64,000 bases of DNA from Acanthochlamys bracteata (lineage: Eukaryota; Streptophyta; Magnoliopsida; Pandanales; Velloziaceae): the NCBI GenBank assembly GCA_019914995.1, contig CM034140.1:6634001-6698000 (forward strand). The letters run 5' to 3'. The position numbers and the translations under genes were made by a program. How positions within the stretch are numbered: the first letter of the stretch is position 1; each line of letters opens with the position of its first letter. This document shows, piece after piece, positions 35,932 through 47,439 of this stretch. The notes under the pieces are model-generated. The model did no database searches, had not been told where the DNA came from, and was given only the letters and a program-made list of their open reading frames with translations.

Positions 35932-37043
35932 TACAAATAAAGGGAACTAAAATCACAGAAACAATATAAAACCAAGCCAAAAAAAAAAACATAAAAATCA
36001 ATGCAAACTTTTCACAACCACGCAGCGAGCATTCTTACCTACACAAAATGGTCTTCCATAATGGTTACACTATTGATAAATGTATGGATAACAGCATCAT
36101 GCCTGCATGCTTACTCCGCCACTAAGAGTGCCATAAGTTCCTCCAACCACAAGAATCACGAGTGGAGCTAAAGGTAGCAAACATCATCTTCTTGGCGAAG
36201 GCAGCATCCACATTAGGGTATTTTGCCCAGAGGGCGACAAGCACCAGACCAAAGATGAGGAGAAGAATACCAGCAAACAAATACAGGGACAAAAGACTAA
36301 GAGTAACGAACTTCGGGGGCTTGATCAAAGCTGCCAAAGCAAAGGAGAATGCCTGCAAACCTCCCAATAGTAAAAGGTCTTTGATCCGCGTCGCCGTTTT
36401 TGTTTGCTTCTGTATCAAATTGTTTAGCAGACATATCTGTTCTTCTGCTGCTGCTTGTACGCCCACGACGGCAGGAAAGTAACAAAACTTTCTGCTTCGC
36501 TTTTTAGTAATCTTCCTTTCAATTTGCAACGGACCAGCTGACCGAGCAAGAGAGAGTAACAGAAGCAGAGCAAAAGCAACACTTTTTTCTGGAAATCTTT
36601 CTTTTGTGAAAGAGGAGGAGAAGAGTTTAGAGACGCGTGGAATTGTTCAGTAGTTCTGGTGGAAGAAGGTATGGACAACGGAAGACTGTGGAAGATGGTG
36701 TGGAAGAGTTTAAATCCAAACCTAAAATTATATTTTAATTTATAAAAAAATCTCTATAGAATTTTTTTTAATATGAAGTAATTTAAAACGATCCCAATGA
36801 TATTTTAGTCAAAAAGTCACTTTCATAATAAAATATACCCTGATTAGCCAAACCCACCCGTTATGTTTCATCGCCACGATAACGTAGTGTACTCCCCGCT
36901 TATTATGTAATGTAATGGATATAGCTATATAGCTTATCATGGTGGTTTTTTTATCTTTTGAGCTCTGCGTAATCTATTGAGGTATTATTTTTAGAGCTCA
37001 AAAGTAAGTTTTTGAATCAAAAGCTTTTCCTAATAATTTTATT
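35932..37043. repeat. 1.1 kb duplicated block, copy 2 (pairs with 19161-20268)
   Basis: Same content and orientation as 19161-20268, including pseudogene F and the stretch 'TGTGGAAGATGGTGTGGAAG' with the AT-rich DNA beyond it. The two blocks lie 16.8 kb apart. Confidence 0.85.
36111..36434 (-). pseudogene. Small membrane protein family, copy F, doubly frameshifted
   Basis: The ATG at 36434 opens MSAKQFDTEANKNGDAD. As in copy E, the frame is lost right after this point and again at 'GCTACCTTTAGC' before the second membrane segment. Both lesions are identical to copy E, so they predate the duplication of the block. Between the lesions the readable part is 'LLLLGGLQAFSFALAALIKP', the first membrane segment and 'ALWAKYPNVDAAFAKKMM'. 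A longer reading in the central frame extends upstream and would replace the N-terminus with a basic sequence; whether that is used is unknown. Confidence 0.8.
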
Positions 37044-37436
37044 ATAATTTATAAAATTATTTTATAGAAAATATTTTAATGAAAATTGATTTTCTAATTT
37101 TTTTAAAATTAAGTTCTTACAAGTAAGTTATTGAAAAAAACACTGCAAAGAAGTATAAAAAATAATCTGAAATTTAGTTTTTGCCAAAAAATAAATTACT
37201 TACCGGTGAAAAACAATACAACATAAATGTGTAGAATATGTATGTCAGACATGCTCATACTAAGTCAGACATTCTTCACTTTGATTTTCATTTACTATCA
37301 TTCAAAATTTTCATTTTACATTTTTTATTGAATTCTTATAATATTTTATAAAATTTATTTTAAAATTTAAAAATATTTCATGCAGTTAATTTTTTTATTA
37401 CTTTTTTTAATAAACACTTTCAAACTTCTAATAAAT

Positions 37437-37960
37437 TGTTTGCTAGGTGCTCCAATATATATATAGTTATGATTTTCTGCGAGTTATTCTTCATTAGATT
37501 CCCAGCAGAAAACTGCGACTTCATTTGATACATGTCTTTTCGTTACGTTCATCATCGGCAAATTTAGTTATGGGAAACAGTTGGATGTATACATAATTAA
37601 AATAGAGAAACACTTTTGCTCTAGCAGAACACAACCAAAAAAATAATCTTGTTTTGATGTAAACTCAAACATAATACAGATGCCTCTTAGATTTTCTCTA
37701 TGTTAAGCTAAGTTATACATGAAACAATGACACTAAAATTTTGCTATGCAAAATGCCCTTATGATTATTTTCAGCTCAAATATATTAACCACCAATATAC
37801 ACTACAATGTACAAAAAGAACGGATACAATAGAAAGGAATCACCTCTCCCAAAAACTTGTATACTTGAACTTTTTCTTTACCTGTATTCATATCTGTGTC
37901 CGCAATCTGTTCAACAATATTTGCAACATCTCAAACTTCTGACTGAGCTGCTTCACACCA
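37437..37960. repeat. Duplicated segment (pairs with 32040-32560)
   Basis: Matches 32040-32560 over about 520 bases, for example 'TTAGATTCCCAGCAGAA' against 'TTAGATTCACAGCAGAA', 'TCTAGCAGAACACA' and 'TTTGCAACATC'. Pairing ends near the 'CAGCAAGATGTTTAG' phrase. Confidence 0.8.
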
Positions 37961-38654
37961 GCAAGATGTTTAGTTAGCTAGCAGAGCTTGATATAAGGTC
38001 GCAATATGATAAATAGGATGAACCATCTTGGTGGGAATTCCTACCAATTAGATACAATAAGCAAGAACACTAATTGCGAATTACCAAAGCTGTAGAACAG
38101 GTTGACTGAACTCTGAACCGCTATATAAATGCCTTGCACAACACAAAAAACAATGTACACAATTGGAAGAGCAATTTAGTATATATGAGAATCCAATGAA
38201 ATACGGTTTAAACATGTTTCAAAGTTTGAATATACTTCTCAGGTCGGTTCACTCCCTTGGTTGCAAGAGATTGCTGAGCTGATCCAAAGCAGCGTGACAA
38301 GCTTGAGCTAACGATAATAGACCACCATAAATAAAGAGCACCCCTAATCATTGACGTCTGTTTCATCTTTCCTTTTATTCTTCAAACGTACAGTGCTGCC
38401 TAGCTTGTAGCACAATGCTCCATGCATACAATGTCAGTCTTGCCGAGAAATGCTGTTCGAGTGATCTTCGTGTCAGAAATATTAACACTTTCTGGAAAAC
38501 CTCACAGTGATGAACTCAATAAATGCCACAGTTATTAAGTGTTAATGTTCACGGTGAAGTGAAGTACTTGGTGGGCAACTTGGCATGAGATACAATAAAG
38601 TTGAGAAAGGAAGACTAAAGCCATGTCATATTTATTCAACACGCTTGTAACCTG
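37961..38654. other. Unassigned stretch with possible exon remnants
   Basis: Less AT-rich than its surroundings. On the minus strand 38270-38390 can be read as a short hydrophobic peptide ('GVLFIYGGLLSLAQACHAAL'), but with stops around it and no family I recognise. No transposon ends were found. Confidence 0.3.
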
Positions 38655-39460
38655 AACAGATTTAAGTAACAAAACCAGAGCATGGCGTCTTCTGCACAGA
38701 GGTTTTAATTTCCTGCACAACTTAGTCCTGACTCACAAAGATGAAATGTCAAAACACAGTAGCAGATGCAAGATAAACAGAGAACATGACTAAAAACATC
38801 TAATTCTAACAAAGATATAAACAGAAGTGATTATACTGTTGACAAGCACAATGGCATTTCATAAGAAGTTGTCATGCCTTTACAAACAATCATCACAGAA
38901 TAGTTCCGATAAAGATAGAAAGAACAATAGATTACAAAATTGATAAACACAACAACATTTCACAAGAAACTTTCATGTAATTAGATACAAACATAACAGA
39001 ACATATGTTATATCGAAGATTATTCCCATGCTAATATAAGCTTCAATTACTTACACATAAATATATCCTCCGAATGTTGATACCAGATCCTCCATTCTTT
39101 AACAATGATAAAGATTTATTTCTATATAGCCACAAGATTAACCTGAATCAATATATATTTCTTTATATGCATTTGCTGAGTTACCTGAATTAAAACTTAA
39201 ATATGCCAAAAACTTGAGAAACTTGAATATCATCAATCTGATCGACATGTCAAGTTAACATATGTAAGCAGAACATATTCTTGTTTTACACATAACAAAG
39301 ACGACAGACTAAAAATTATAACAACAATTAACTTATTCTACTAATACAATGTCAATAATTAATAATTCCAGGCAAGGTGAGAGTATTAACAACACAAGTA
39401 ACTACGAAATTGAAGCAAAATGTATCATTGAGTTAGTATAAGAAAGGCAACAAAAAAAAA
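38655..39460. repeat. Intron-like duplicated segment, copy 1 of 3
   Basis: Begins 'GAACAGATTTAAGTAACAAA' and contains 'TTTCATAAGAAG', 'ACAATCATCACA', 'GAACATATG' and 'ATGCCAAAAACTTG'. It recurs at 39735-40376 (continued at 47356) and at 52921-53714. Each copy leads into a CCCH zinc-finger exon fragment in the same relative position, so it is probably the first intron of that ancestral gene (minus strand). Confidence 0.75.
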
Positions 39461-39590
39461 CCACCGATAGGTGATCGACGGAGTTTGGGGAGCCGTGAGC
39501 GAAGGACCAGTTTTGATGATTGCACTGATCATTCCGGTAGAGCTTGCAGAGCTTCGTCTTGTAGAATCTCCGCCAAATGAATCAAAAGGA
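39461..39590 (-). pseudogene. CCCH zinc-finger exon, degenerate copy
   Basis: The minus strand reads 'RRFYKTKLCKLYRNDQCNHQ' then 'NWSFAHGS'. The finger keeps two Cys and the His but the third Cys is Trp, so zinc could not be held normally. The start codon region is altered (the ATGATC of the better copies is not present). Upstream 'GAATTCAAAGGTTAGAC' matches the shared leader in shortened form. Confidence 0.6.
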
Positions 39591-39734
39591 ATTCAAAGGT
39601 TAGACTTAGGCCATTTACCTACCAATCAAACTATATTTTTTTCAAACTCAATTTTAATATAAAAAAAACAAAATTTTTTAGATAAATTTTTCTATCAATA
39701 TTTTTTTTAAAATTCAATTTTAAATTCTAGCAAA

Positions 39735-40376
39735 TTACTTGACTAAAAACAGAGAACATGACTTAAAATATCTAATTCTAACAAAGATATAACAAGAACT
39801 AATTACACTACTGACTAACACAATTGACATTTCATAAGAAGCTGTCATGTCTTCACATACAATCATCACAAAACAGTTCTGATTGATATAGAACGAACAG
39901 TAGAGCACAAAATCAATAAACAAAACAACATCTCATATTTCACATTCATTAGATACAATCATAATAGAACATATGTTATATACAATCATAATAGAACATA
40001 TGTTATATATGACGATTATTGCATTCTAAAGTAAGCTCCAATTACTTATCTTGACATAAATATTTCCTCCAGAAAGCTGGTTCTATATCCTACATTCTTT
40101 AACAACGATAAACATTTAGTATATAACCACAAGAATAACCTAAATCAAAATATATTTCTTTTATATGCATTTTTCTGAGTTATCTGAATCAAAATCTAAA
40201 CATGCCAAAAACTTGCGAAAATCGAACATCATCAATATGATCGACATGTCAAGTTATACAAGTAGCAGAACAAATTCTAGTTTTACTCATAACAACGACC
40301 GACTAAAATTATAACAACAGTTAACTAATGCTAAAACAATATCAGTAACTAATTAATAATTTCACGCAACATGAGA
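39735..40376. repeat. Intron-like duplicated segment, copy 2 of 3, split by an LTR
   Basis: Matches 38655-39460 and 52921-53714. It is interrupted at 40377-40381 by the LTR insertion and resumes at 47356 with 'GTTCAACAACACAAGTAACT', which aligns with 'TATTAACAACACAAGTAACT' in copy 1. Two copies of 'AATCATAATAGAACATATGT' sit side by side at 39956-40004. Confidence 0.75.
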
Positions 40377-41312
40377 GTTCATGTCACGACCCGAGGCCCT
40401 GTCAGGCACTAGACTAATCCAAACTCAAGCTCAGACTCGTCCAGTCAGCCTACCAAAACTCGGTACAAATAATAAGTACATAATTTCTTCAAACTTTTCG
40501 GCAAAACCTCCCATAAAAATCCAAGAGAAAACTTTTACAAATTCAACTACTGTAACAAACTCAACAATTTACTCACAAAGATACCAAACAATCTTCAAAC
40601 TTCAATCACCCATAAAAGAAATAAACACCTCATTGGACTATTACAAGCCAACAACTTTTAATATGAAAACCAATAAATATGAATACAACTCGGCATAATA
40701 CACAAATAAAACGTACAAATCCCTCGAAGTTACAGAGCTCACTAAGAAATATGAAACACAAGAGTATACCATCATCGTGTCACTCCAATCTACATCCGTG
40801 AGCGCCCATTTTATCAGCTCTACTCTGCAACAACTGGGGGAGGCCAAAGAAGAGAATACTGAACCCAATCTCAATGAGGTGAAAAATTAGAATGCACCAT
40901 TTAAGGCTTCTAATGCATTACTCTACCGTTATCTCAACATATCTCTATATGAAACGATGCAACGATAGATCAAATTAGTCTTGCTAAGCCCTAAGTCGTC
41001 TCATACCAACTCAGTCCTTAACAAGAAAAAAAAGGCTAAAAATGTGATGCAACACACTTGAAAATTATTTCTCTTATAAAGTCATTCATTATACGCATGA
41101 CGTTATAGTACTTAACTTTCGTAATATCAACATGTACATATCTAAATATTTAACCATATACTACAAAAATAATTCTAATGGTCTTCTATGTATGTCGATA
41201 TATGCAACCTCCTAAGCCATTAATAATTTTATCCACTCATGGCAGATGTATTATATGGACTAGAAAATGATAATAGTATAACATAAGTAGTGAGAGAGAC
41301 TACGTCTCCAAC

Positions 41313-41657
41313 TGTTACGCCACGAGCCGTAGCTTGGAGTGAGCCACTACCTATCGGGAAGAAATAAAAGAGTCCAAGTCTTATTAGGAGTCTTTGGGTT
41401 TTTCCTCATTAGGAGTATTAGAGTTTCATTGGAAAACTAATATTTAGTGTCCAAGTTAGATTGAAATCCTAACTTTATTAGTGTAGTAAATCTAAAACTT
41501 TAGCTATGAATTTTAGCTATAAATAAGAGTGCTTATACTTATTAAAGTGGAGGAAGAAGAATTGAATTAGTTAGTTTATATTAGTTTTATCTTAAGTTCT
41601 TTAGTTTATTTAGCTTCAAACTACTTCTACGGTTCGTATGATTTACGAATCGTATCA
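41313..41657 (+). repeat. Left LTR of the gene-carrying element
   Basis: TGTTACGCCACGAGCC to GAATCGTATCA. Contains 'CTATAAATAAGAG' near 41519, a likely promoter TATA, with transcription starting inside the LTR. 345 bases against 348 in the right copy. Confidence 0.9.
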
Positions 41658-41672
41658 ACTAGTATCAGAGCC
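41658..41672 (+). other. Primer-binding site
   Basis: ACTAGTATCAGAGCC follows the left LTR. The last twelve bases match the initiator-Met tRNA site used by most plant LTR elements with one difference. Confidence 0.7.
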
Positions 41673-41707
41673 GTCGATCTGCACCCTCGCTTTTGCTGTC
41701 AGCTACG

Positions 41708-42504
41708 ATGTCCTCATTGTACCAGCAACAAATACAATACCCACAATATTATCAACAATATTATCAGCAACAGAAGTTTCATCTGCAATCGTATTACGGT
41801 AATGATTCTTACCAGCAATATAATCAGTCATATGAGTTATATCCGCAACAATATTCTCATAATCTTAATCAGCAATATTATTGGCAACAAGAGCCATATT
41901 CGCATGGGTTTCATCAAAATCCTTATGAGCAATCTTATCAACAATATCAAATTCAGCATCAGAGTTCACAAATTTATTATCATCAACAATATCAAATCCA
42001 ACCACCGCAAACTCATGCAATGCCTAAACCTCAGCATACGAGTGATGCTCTAGAGCGGTTAAGCTTACTTCTAGCCGAGCTAAAGGAGTTTTCTGCCGGA
42101 CTTCAGAAATTTAAGAATAAACAGAACCAAATAGAAGAAGTTCAACAACAACAGCTTCCTATTTCACATGATCCAACTCATGTTTCTTTGGATACTACTC
42201 AAGCCACTGCGGCCACCGGAATTAAATCGCTTCATATGGATTCTTCACAATATTTTCCCACTCTAATCACTCGTCCCACTGCCGCTACCGAAATCCAACA
42301 ACCACCGCCACCAACTGCTACCACAAGCGCTGCCTCATCCCTTTCAGACAGCATATTCAAAATTGATGAGTTTAGACTTCCAACTTTAGCACCGCTAGCA
42401 CCAGCAAAAGAACGGAGGTATTCGGCTGAACCAAAATCTCCCAAATCGTCAAATTCGAAATCAAATCAATCACCAACAGTGATGTCAGATCGTGCCGACG
42501 ACGA
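41708..42504 (+). CDS. Gln/Tyr-rich leader frame of the gene-carrying element
   Basis: The first ATG after the primer site (41708, MSSLYQQQIQYPQYYQ) opens a frame that runs on to a TGA at 42662-42664. Residues 1-110 are dominated by Gln, Tyr, Ser and His in QQY-like repeats, a prion-like composition. A helical stretch follows ('LERLSLLLAELKEFSAGLQK'), then Pro/Ser/Thr-rich linker sequence with 'FRLPTLAPLAPAKERRYS' and 'AEPKSPKSSNSKSNQS'. No zinc knuckle or other gag landmark is present. It could be a derived gag, a second captured gene or a new protein. From about 42505 the frame passes into the start of the captured host gene. Confidence 0.45.
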
Positions 42505-43954
42505 TAAGGCTACTAAGCTGCCTGGGATGAAACAAGCCGACAAATCCCGTCTCAAGAGTGAAGCTCAGAAATCTACCGCTGTTCAAATCTCTTTCAAAAT
42601 TGTCTTTATATCTTACAACAACAACATTATTAGCATCAACCTTCAGAGGCCGAATCGAACATGACGGCGACGATGATGAATTTGAAGAAGAGCGCATCAA
42701 AAAGCCTATAGATCCACCCGATCCTACAAAGTCTCTCTGTGCAGACCTTGGTATCGCAAGTGGAACTGGTTACTCTCATTCATCGCTCATGTTCATCGTA
42801 GAGGACTCCGGTGGCCGGCGGGTTCCACATAGTGAAGAGGATATCGCTATTTTAGGAGGTAACAGTGCCGGCACCTATTCTGTTACTTGTGCTGTTCCAC
42901 AACTTCTGAAATTTTGGGGTCATATGGAGTTAGATTTACGAGCAATGATGGGTAGACCATTTTCTGTGTTCTTTGGCTCGGCATTAGCAACACGCAGAAT
43001 CAGTGTTACTAGTTTATTGACAACATCTTCGAGTCACTGTCCCAAAAAAGTCAATCAGATGATGTGCAACATGCCTAACTATACTGGAGGGGTATTGGAC
43101 ACTTGTGCTAGATCTTCTGGATGGGTTGTGTTGCCAAACATTGGTTCGACGTTACGAAAAGTTTGTAGACATCACTTGACAGAATGGTGCATGAAGAATA
43201 ATGATTGCATGTATGGACAATTGCCACATAATTTGCTAGTGATGGCGATTACTGGGACGACGATAGTGGTATCCCTAAGCCAGACTTCCATGGCGCCCTC
43301 TGAAGTTACGGTGGCTAGCTCACATGCTATTAATGCTACTAGGATGCTCCAGCCCCATGCTGCCCAGATGCACGGACAGCAAGCCAAGGTAAAAAAAAGG
43401 CACGAGGTTCTCTTGATAAAGTTGATAATGAGGACATCTTGAAGAAAACACTCGAAGTTAGCAACCTTAGTCCTCTCTTTGCTGCAGATGACCTCAAACA
43501 ATTTTTTGGTTATTATGGCACTATTGTTAAGTGTATACTCGCAGAAGATGAGCACTTTGCATATGTTGAGTACTCAAAGCAAGAAGAAGCTAGTGCAGGT
43601 TTAGCACTCAACAATATGTACGTGGGTAGCGGTTCACTGAATGGTGAGATGGCAAAGTCCTCTCGTCTGAAACCAGCTTTGGCTAACTCATTCTATGTGT
43701 CAACGTCATTGATGATGCAGCAAGCAGAAGTAGTGCAGCAGAAGAATTTTCTGCAGACTTTACTTATGCAACAAGCATTAGCTATGCAGCAGGCTGCTAA
43801 CAAAGCGACAACAATGAAGTCTTCAATTGCGATAGCATCTACCAGAGCTACTGAATTAAGTAAGAACCTCAAGCCAGAAAGGTTAATTATGGATGGGAAG
43901 GAAGATGGAAACAAAATGAGGTCATGCCTCCTTTACGTCAGAAATCAAGGTTGA
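42505..43954 (+). pseudogene. Captured, intronless host gene: SR-like protein with filamin, CCCH and RRM domains
   Basis: Colinear with a plant nuclear RNA-binding protein family that I recall from Arabidopsis At3g23900. In order: an N-terminal helix 'PGMKQADKSRLKSEAQKS'; an acidic stretch 'DDDEFEEERIKKPIDPPDP'; a filamin-type repeat ('GTYSVTCAVPQ', 'MMGRPFSVFFGSA'); a CCCH-like segment ('EWCMKNNDC', 'LPHNLLVM'); an Ala/Gln helix; an RRM ('KKTLEVSNLSPLF' with RNP2, 'HFAYVEYSKQEEA' with RNP1); and a Met/Gln-rich tail 'LLMQQALAMQQAANKATTMK'. No introns interrupt these domains, so the source was spliced RNA. Frames change near 42600-42650 and at the A-run near 43390, so the full protein is not made now. 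Frame 43388-43954 keeps the RRM open. Confidence 0.8.
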
Positions 43955-44437
43955 ATGTTGAGCGTCTTGTGCATGCAAAGACTGTTGATTCAGAGGGAGA
44001 TAAGTTTTATTGGCTGTCGTCTGTTCTTCTGTTTGTGTCTTCAGCCTGGGACAGATTGCTCTTCGCTTATGACATCGGTGCTAGTTTTCAAATTAATGCA
44101 GTTGGACGAAGATACAAGTATGGGTTAAGTGCTCCTATAGCAGAGTTGTTGGGCAGACGGATGTGGACTTGGTCATCATCCCCTCACTGGTTATTTCTTA
44201 GGGCTGTTCAAAGCCAAGGGTTAATATAGGAGGCTTATGCAGAATTAAAAGACTCATTGTTCGTGACTGATTGGATCTCTTAGTACTTCTTAGTTGCTGC
44301 AGTAAAGATAAATGTAACACTCTTAGTAGAGGAGCTCTGTGCACTTAGCTCACTCGATAGAAATGTGCTCTCTTCCTGTATGAGCTTGCTGAGCAGAACC
44401 AACGGCATTGTCAACCTTGAGAACAAGGTTGATTTTC

Positions 44438-44450
44438 AGGAGGGGTGGAA
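44438..44450 (+). other. Polypurine tract of the gene-carrying element
   Basis: AGGAGGGGTGGAA, interrupted by one T, ends directly at the TG of the right LTR. Confidence 0.75.
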
Positions 44451-44798
44451 TGTTACGCCACGAGCCGTAGCTTGGAGTGAGCCACTACCTATCGGGAAGA
44501 AATAAGAGAGTCCAAGTCTTATTAGGAGTCTTTGGGCTTTTCCTCATTAGGAGTATTAGAGTTTCATTGGAAAACTAATATTTAGTGTCCAAGTTAGGTT
44601 GAAGTCCTAACTTTATTAGAGTTGTGGTAAAGCTAGAACTTTAGCTATGAATTTTAGCTATAAATAAGAGTGCTTATACTCATTAAAAAGGAGGAAGAAG
44701 AATTGAATTAGTTAGTTTATTTTAGTTTTATCTGAAGTTCTTTAGTTTATTTAGCTTCAAACTACTTCTACGGTTAGTATGATTTACGAATCGTATCA
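44451..44798 (+). repeat. Right LTR of the gene-carrying element
   Basis: Near-identical to the left LTR. Visible differences include an inserted G/T stretch around 'AGAGTTGTGGTAAAGCTAG' and a few single-base changes. Followed by the duplicated CCAAC. Confidence 0.9.
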
Positions 44799-47439
44799 CC
44801 AACTCACACCATATCATCACAAGCATGCGCATATATATGAATCAATCTAACATATGCAAATCTTATTTCTTAATATCTAGATAAGCACAAGTCAATATGT
44901 ATATCGCTAATGCATCAAGCACTCTTAACCATACCTCACAAGCGATCGAGTGAGATCACGTCTCCAACTCGCATCACATCAAACTCTTTGCATATATGCA
45001 TGCATAAAGGTACCATAAATATATCAATACATAACACATCTTCTTGTAATGCTTATGTATGCACGTGACATTCATGACAATAAATCTTTGAATGCATACG
45101 TGTATAGATGCGTGCAGTAAAAGGTGAAATGCATACCTATACTATCTATATATGTGGCCGTGCATGTAGTATCTAACTACATGACGCGATACTGTTTAGA
45201 GAATCAGGATAATATAATCATATAGTATAGAGCGAAACCCAGTCTCCAGCTCAACCTACCAATCAAGCTACTTCTGCCTCGGCGAGATACAACCATCCCA
45301 AGTGATCAAATCGGATGAACGTGGTATCGGCCCCACACGCATGGGCCTGATAATACTATGACCGTAGTTGGATGCCCGCCCCACACCCACTGGGGTCCTA
45401 ATCTCAACTCCTGACTCGCCTGCCCTCGTGTATCGCGAGTGTCCATACATAAAAAGTCAATCAAATTCAATTATCTACAAGCATTAATCATAGGTCATAT
45501 GCTTATGCATATACAAACATAATCAACCAAGCCTAAAAGCCTCTATTGGATTTCCATCACCATCAGGTGTCCATGCACATGTAGGTACACAAAGTTACAT
45601 ACTCTATGCTTGAAATTCATATACAAACAATATGTGAAAGTCACACTCACATATCTAAACTTACAATGCATCATGATTACAATAATTGTCATTCTTGATG
45701 AGCATGCTTTACAAGTGAAAAGTGCATTCGATGCAGAACCCAATATGGCGTACGAAATGGTGCATGCAATTTAATAGTATCACGTGTCTTCAAAATCATT
45801 TGAGTCACGTATAAACTAGTTAAGCATGCTAATCCATTTACCAGTGATATACTAATATACTTGTGTTGTGATTATTATGCACATATGCCAATCTAAGCAT
45901 GCTAATATGTTAGATTCAAAACTTCTAGTAGCTTAGCATATATCATAACTTGATATAGAGTTAAAATGTCTATACTTTAGCCACTTTAATAGCATAATAC
46001 CAATGTCAAGTTTACATGATATCCAATATATAGAAGACATTTTATAGATCTCATGTACTTGTATATCACAAATTCTAGATTATAACATACAAAAATGGTA
46101 TTCTCATCAATCATACAACTAATCAATTCCTAACATTTTATCTTAATTACTATTACTGTCCTAATTTTATGCAGGCATGCACATATAAACATTCTATGGC
46201 ATGAAAGATCAAATCTCACTATGCATTGAATTGTAAGGTTATGCCGAATGCACCAAAGAATATATTACTTGCGTTGAAAACTTAACGGTAAAGCTAAAAA
46301 CAAAAGACACAAGTAACCCTCACCTGTATGTCCATATAATTTCTAAATTTCTACGGCTATCATCAACTTGAATATCCAAGATGCTCATCAAGACCATAAT
46401 ATACACGAAAAAAATTACCATCCAATCTTCATAACATGAACTAATTCACAATCTTAACACGCATCCAAAACCCATTTAACTCAATTAGCTCTAAAGCACA
46501 ATCGAACCAAGATCCATTATTAACTATTAAATCCAATCAATCAATAACTTATAAACCATAATACCGACTAATACTAAAACTAGCGGGAACAAAGGCCTAC
46601 CAAATCAAAGCAAGTCGAGCTCCTAAATAGCCTCACAGTCTCAACGGCGAACTTACCGATTTTCGACCCGAACAACACCTATGACAAAACGGGTTACCCA
46701 AAGGCTCAAAGACAAGATAAAACGCCATAAGAGATTATTACAACTTACCTTAGCCGCGGGTCTCGCCGGCTCGCCGGATTCCGGCGAAAATTAGGTTTCC
46801 GACCAAAGGTGGATTTCAGGCGGCAAAGAGGCGGCAAAAATAACGAAAATCCAATAAGAGGGACGGTGAAGCCAAAGGAGAACGCCGGCGGGCGAAATCG
46901 GCAAAACAACATCCGACGGAAAACCCTTTTTCAATCACATGCCTAGGCTAGAATTCATTCAAACTGAGGGAGGGAAAAGCTAAAACATGCCAAGGAGAAG
47001 GATATTAGAAGATCGGAATTGAATAATCGCCGGCGAAACGCCCGGCGAAACTCTAGGATTATGCCGGCGCGAAGGGAGAGATCGTTCGAGAGCCAGATGC
47101 GAGGAAACGTTGACGGAGAAGAAAGATGCCGGAGGTAAGGAAAGAGATGAGCGCCGGAGGGAAGACCAAAGGCCGGCGAGATGAGCCGCACCAAGCGGCG
47201 CTCGGGTGAGAGCTTGGGGACCGAGCAGGGAAGACGATAGGGAAAAGAAAAATTAAATGAAATCAAGGAAGAGTGAATTGAAGGCATTGGGCTTATACTT
47301 GTTAGCAATTAGCTTAAACATGGGCTTTAGTCCAAACAAGTATTGAGATGTTACAGTTCAACAACACAAGTAACTATGAAATTGAAGCAAAACGTATCAT
47401 CGAGGAAGGGTATTAAAGACAAACAAATTATATACCGGG

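Larger units (their letters stand above)
41313..44798 (+). mobile_element. Non-autonomous LTR retrotransposon carrying a host RRM gene
   Basis: The LTRs are 41313-41657 and 44451-44798, both starting TGTTACGCCACGAGCCG and ending ACGAATCGTATCA. CCAAC flanks the element (41308-41312 and 44799-44803). 'AGTATCAGAGCC' after the left LTR is a tRNA-Met primer site and 'AGGAGGGGTGGAA' before the right LTR is a purine tract. The interior has no protease, integrase or reverse transcriptase. Instead it holds a Gln/Tyr-rich leader frame and about 1.4 kb of intronless coding sequence from a plant RNA-binding protein. The LTRs are nearly identical apart from a few substitutions and small indels, so insertion was fairly recent. 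Confidence 0.9.
40382..47355. mobile_element. Probable Gypsy solo LTR, split by a nested element
   Basis: Starts TGTCACGACCCGAGGCC and ends GATGTTACA, with the 5-base duplication GTTCA on both sides (40377-40381 and 47356-47360). TG...CA ends, a 5-base duplication and no gag-pol inside fit a solo LTR. Removing the nested element (41313-44798 plus its duplication) leaves about 3.48 kb, in the range of the long LTRs of Del/Tekay-type Gypsy elements, whose LTRs I recall having similar ends. Family assignment is inference. Open frames in it (for example 46955-47308 minus) look accidental. Confidence 0.7.

Noticed and set aside
40381..40698. 105-codon frame at the left end of the solo LTR
   Set aside because: It begins at the LTR boundary and has no gag or other motif; likely chance.
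46955..47308. 117-codon Ser/Phe/Arg-rich minus-strand frame
   Set aside because: Lies in the GC-richer end of the solo LTR, with no domain and no splice partners.
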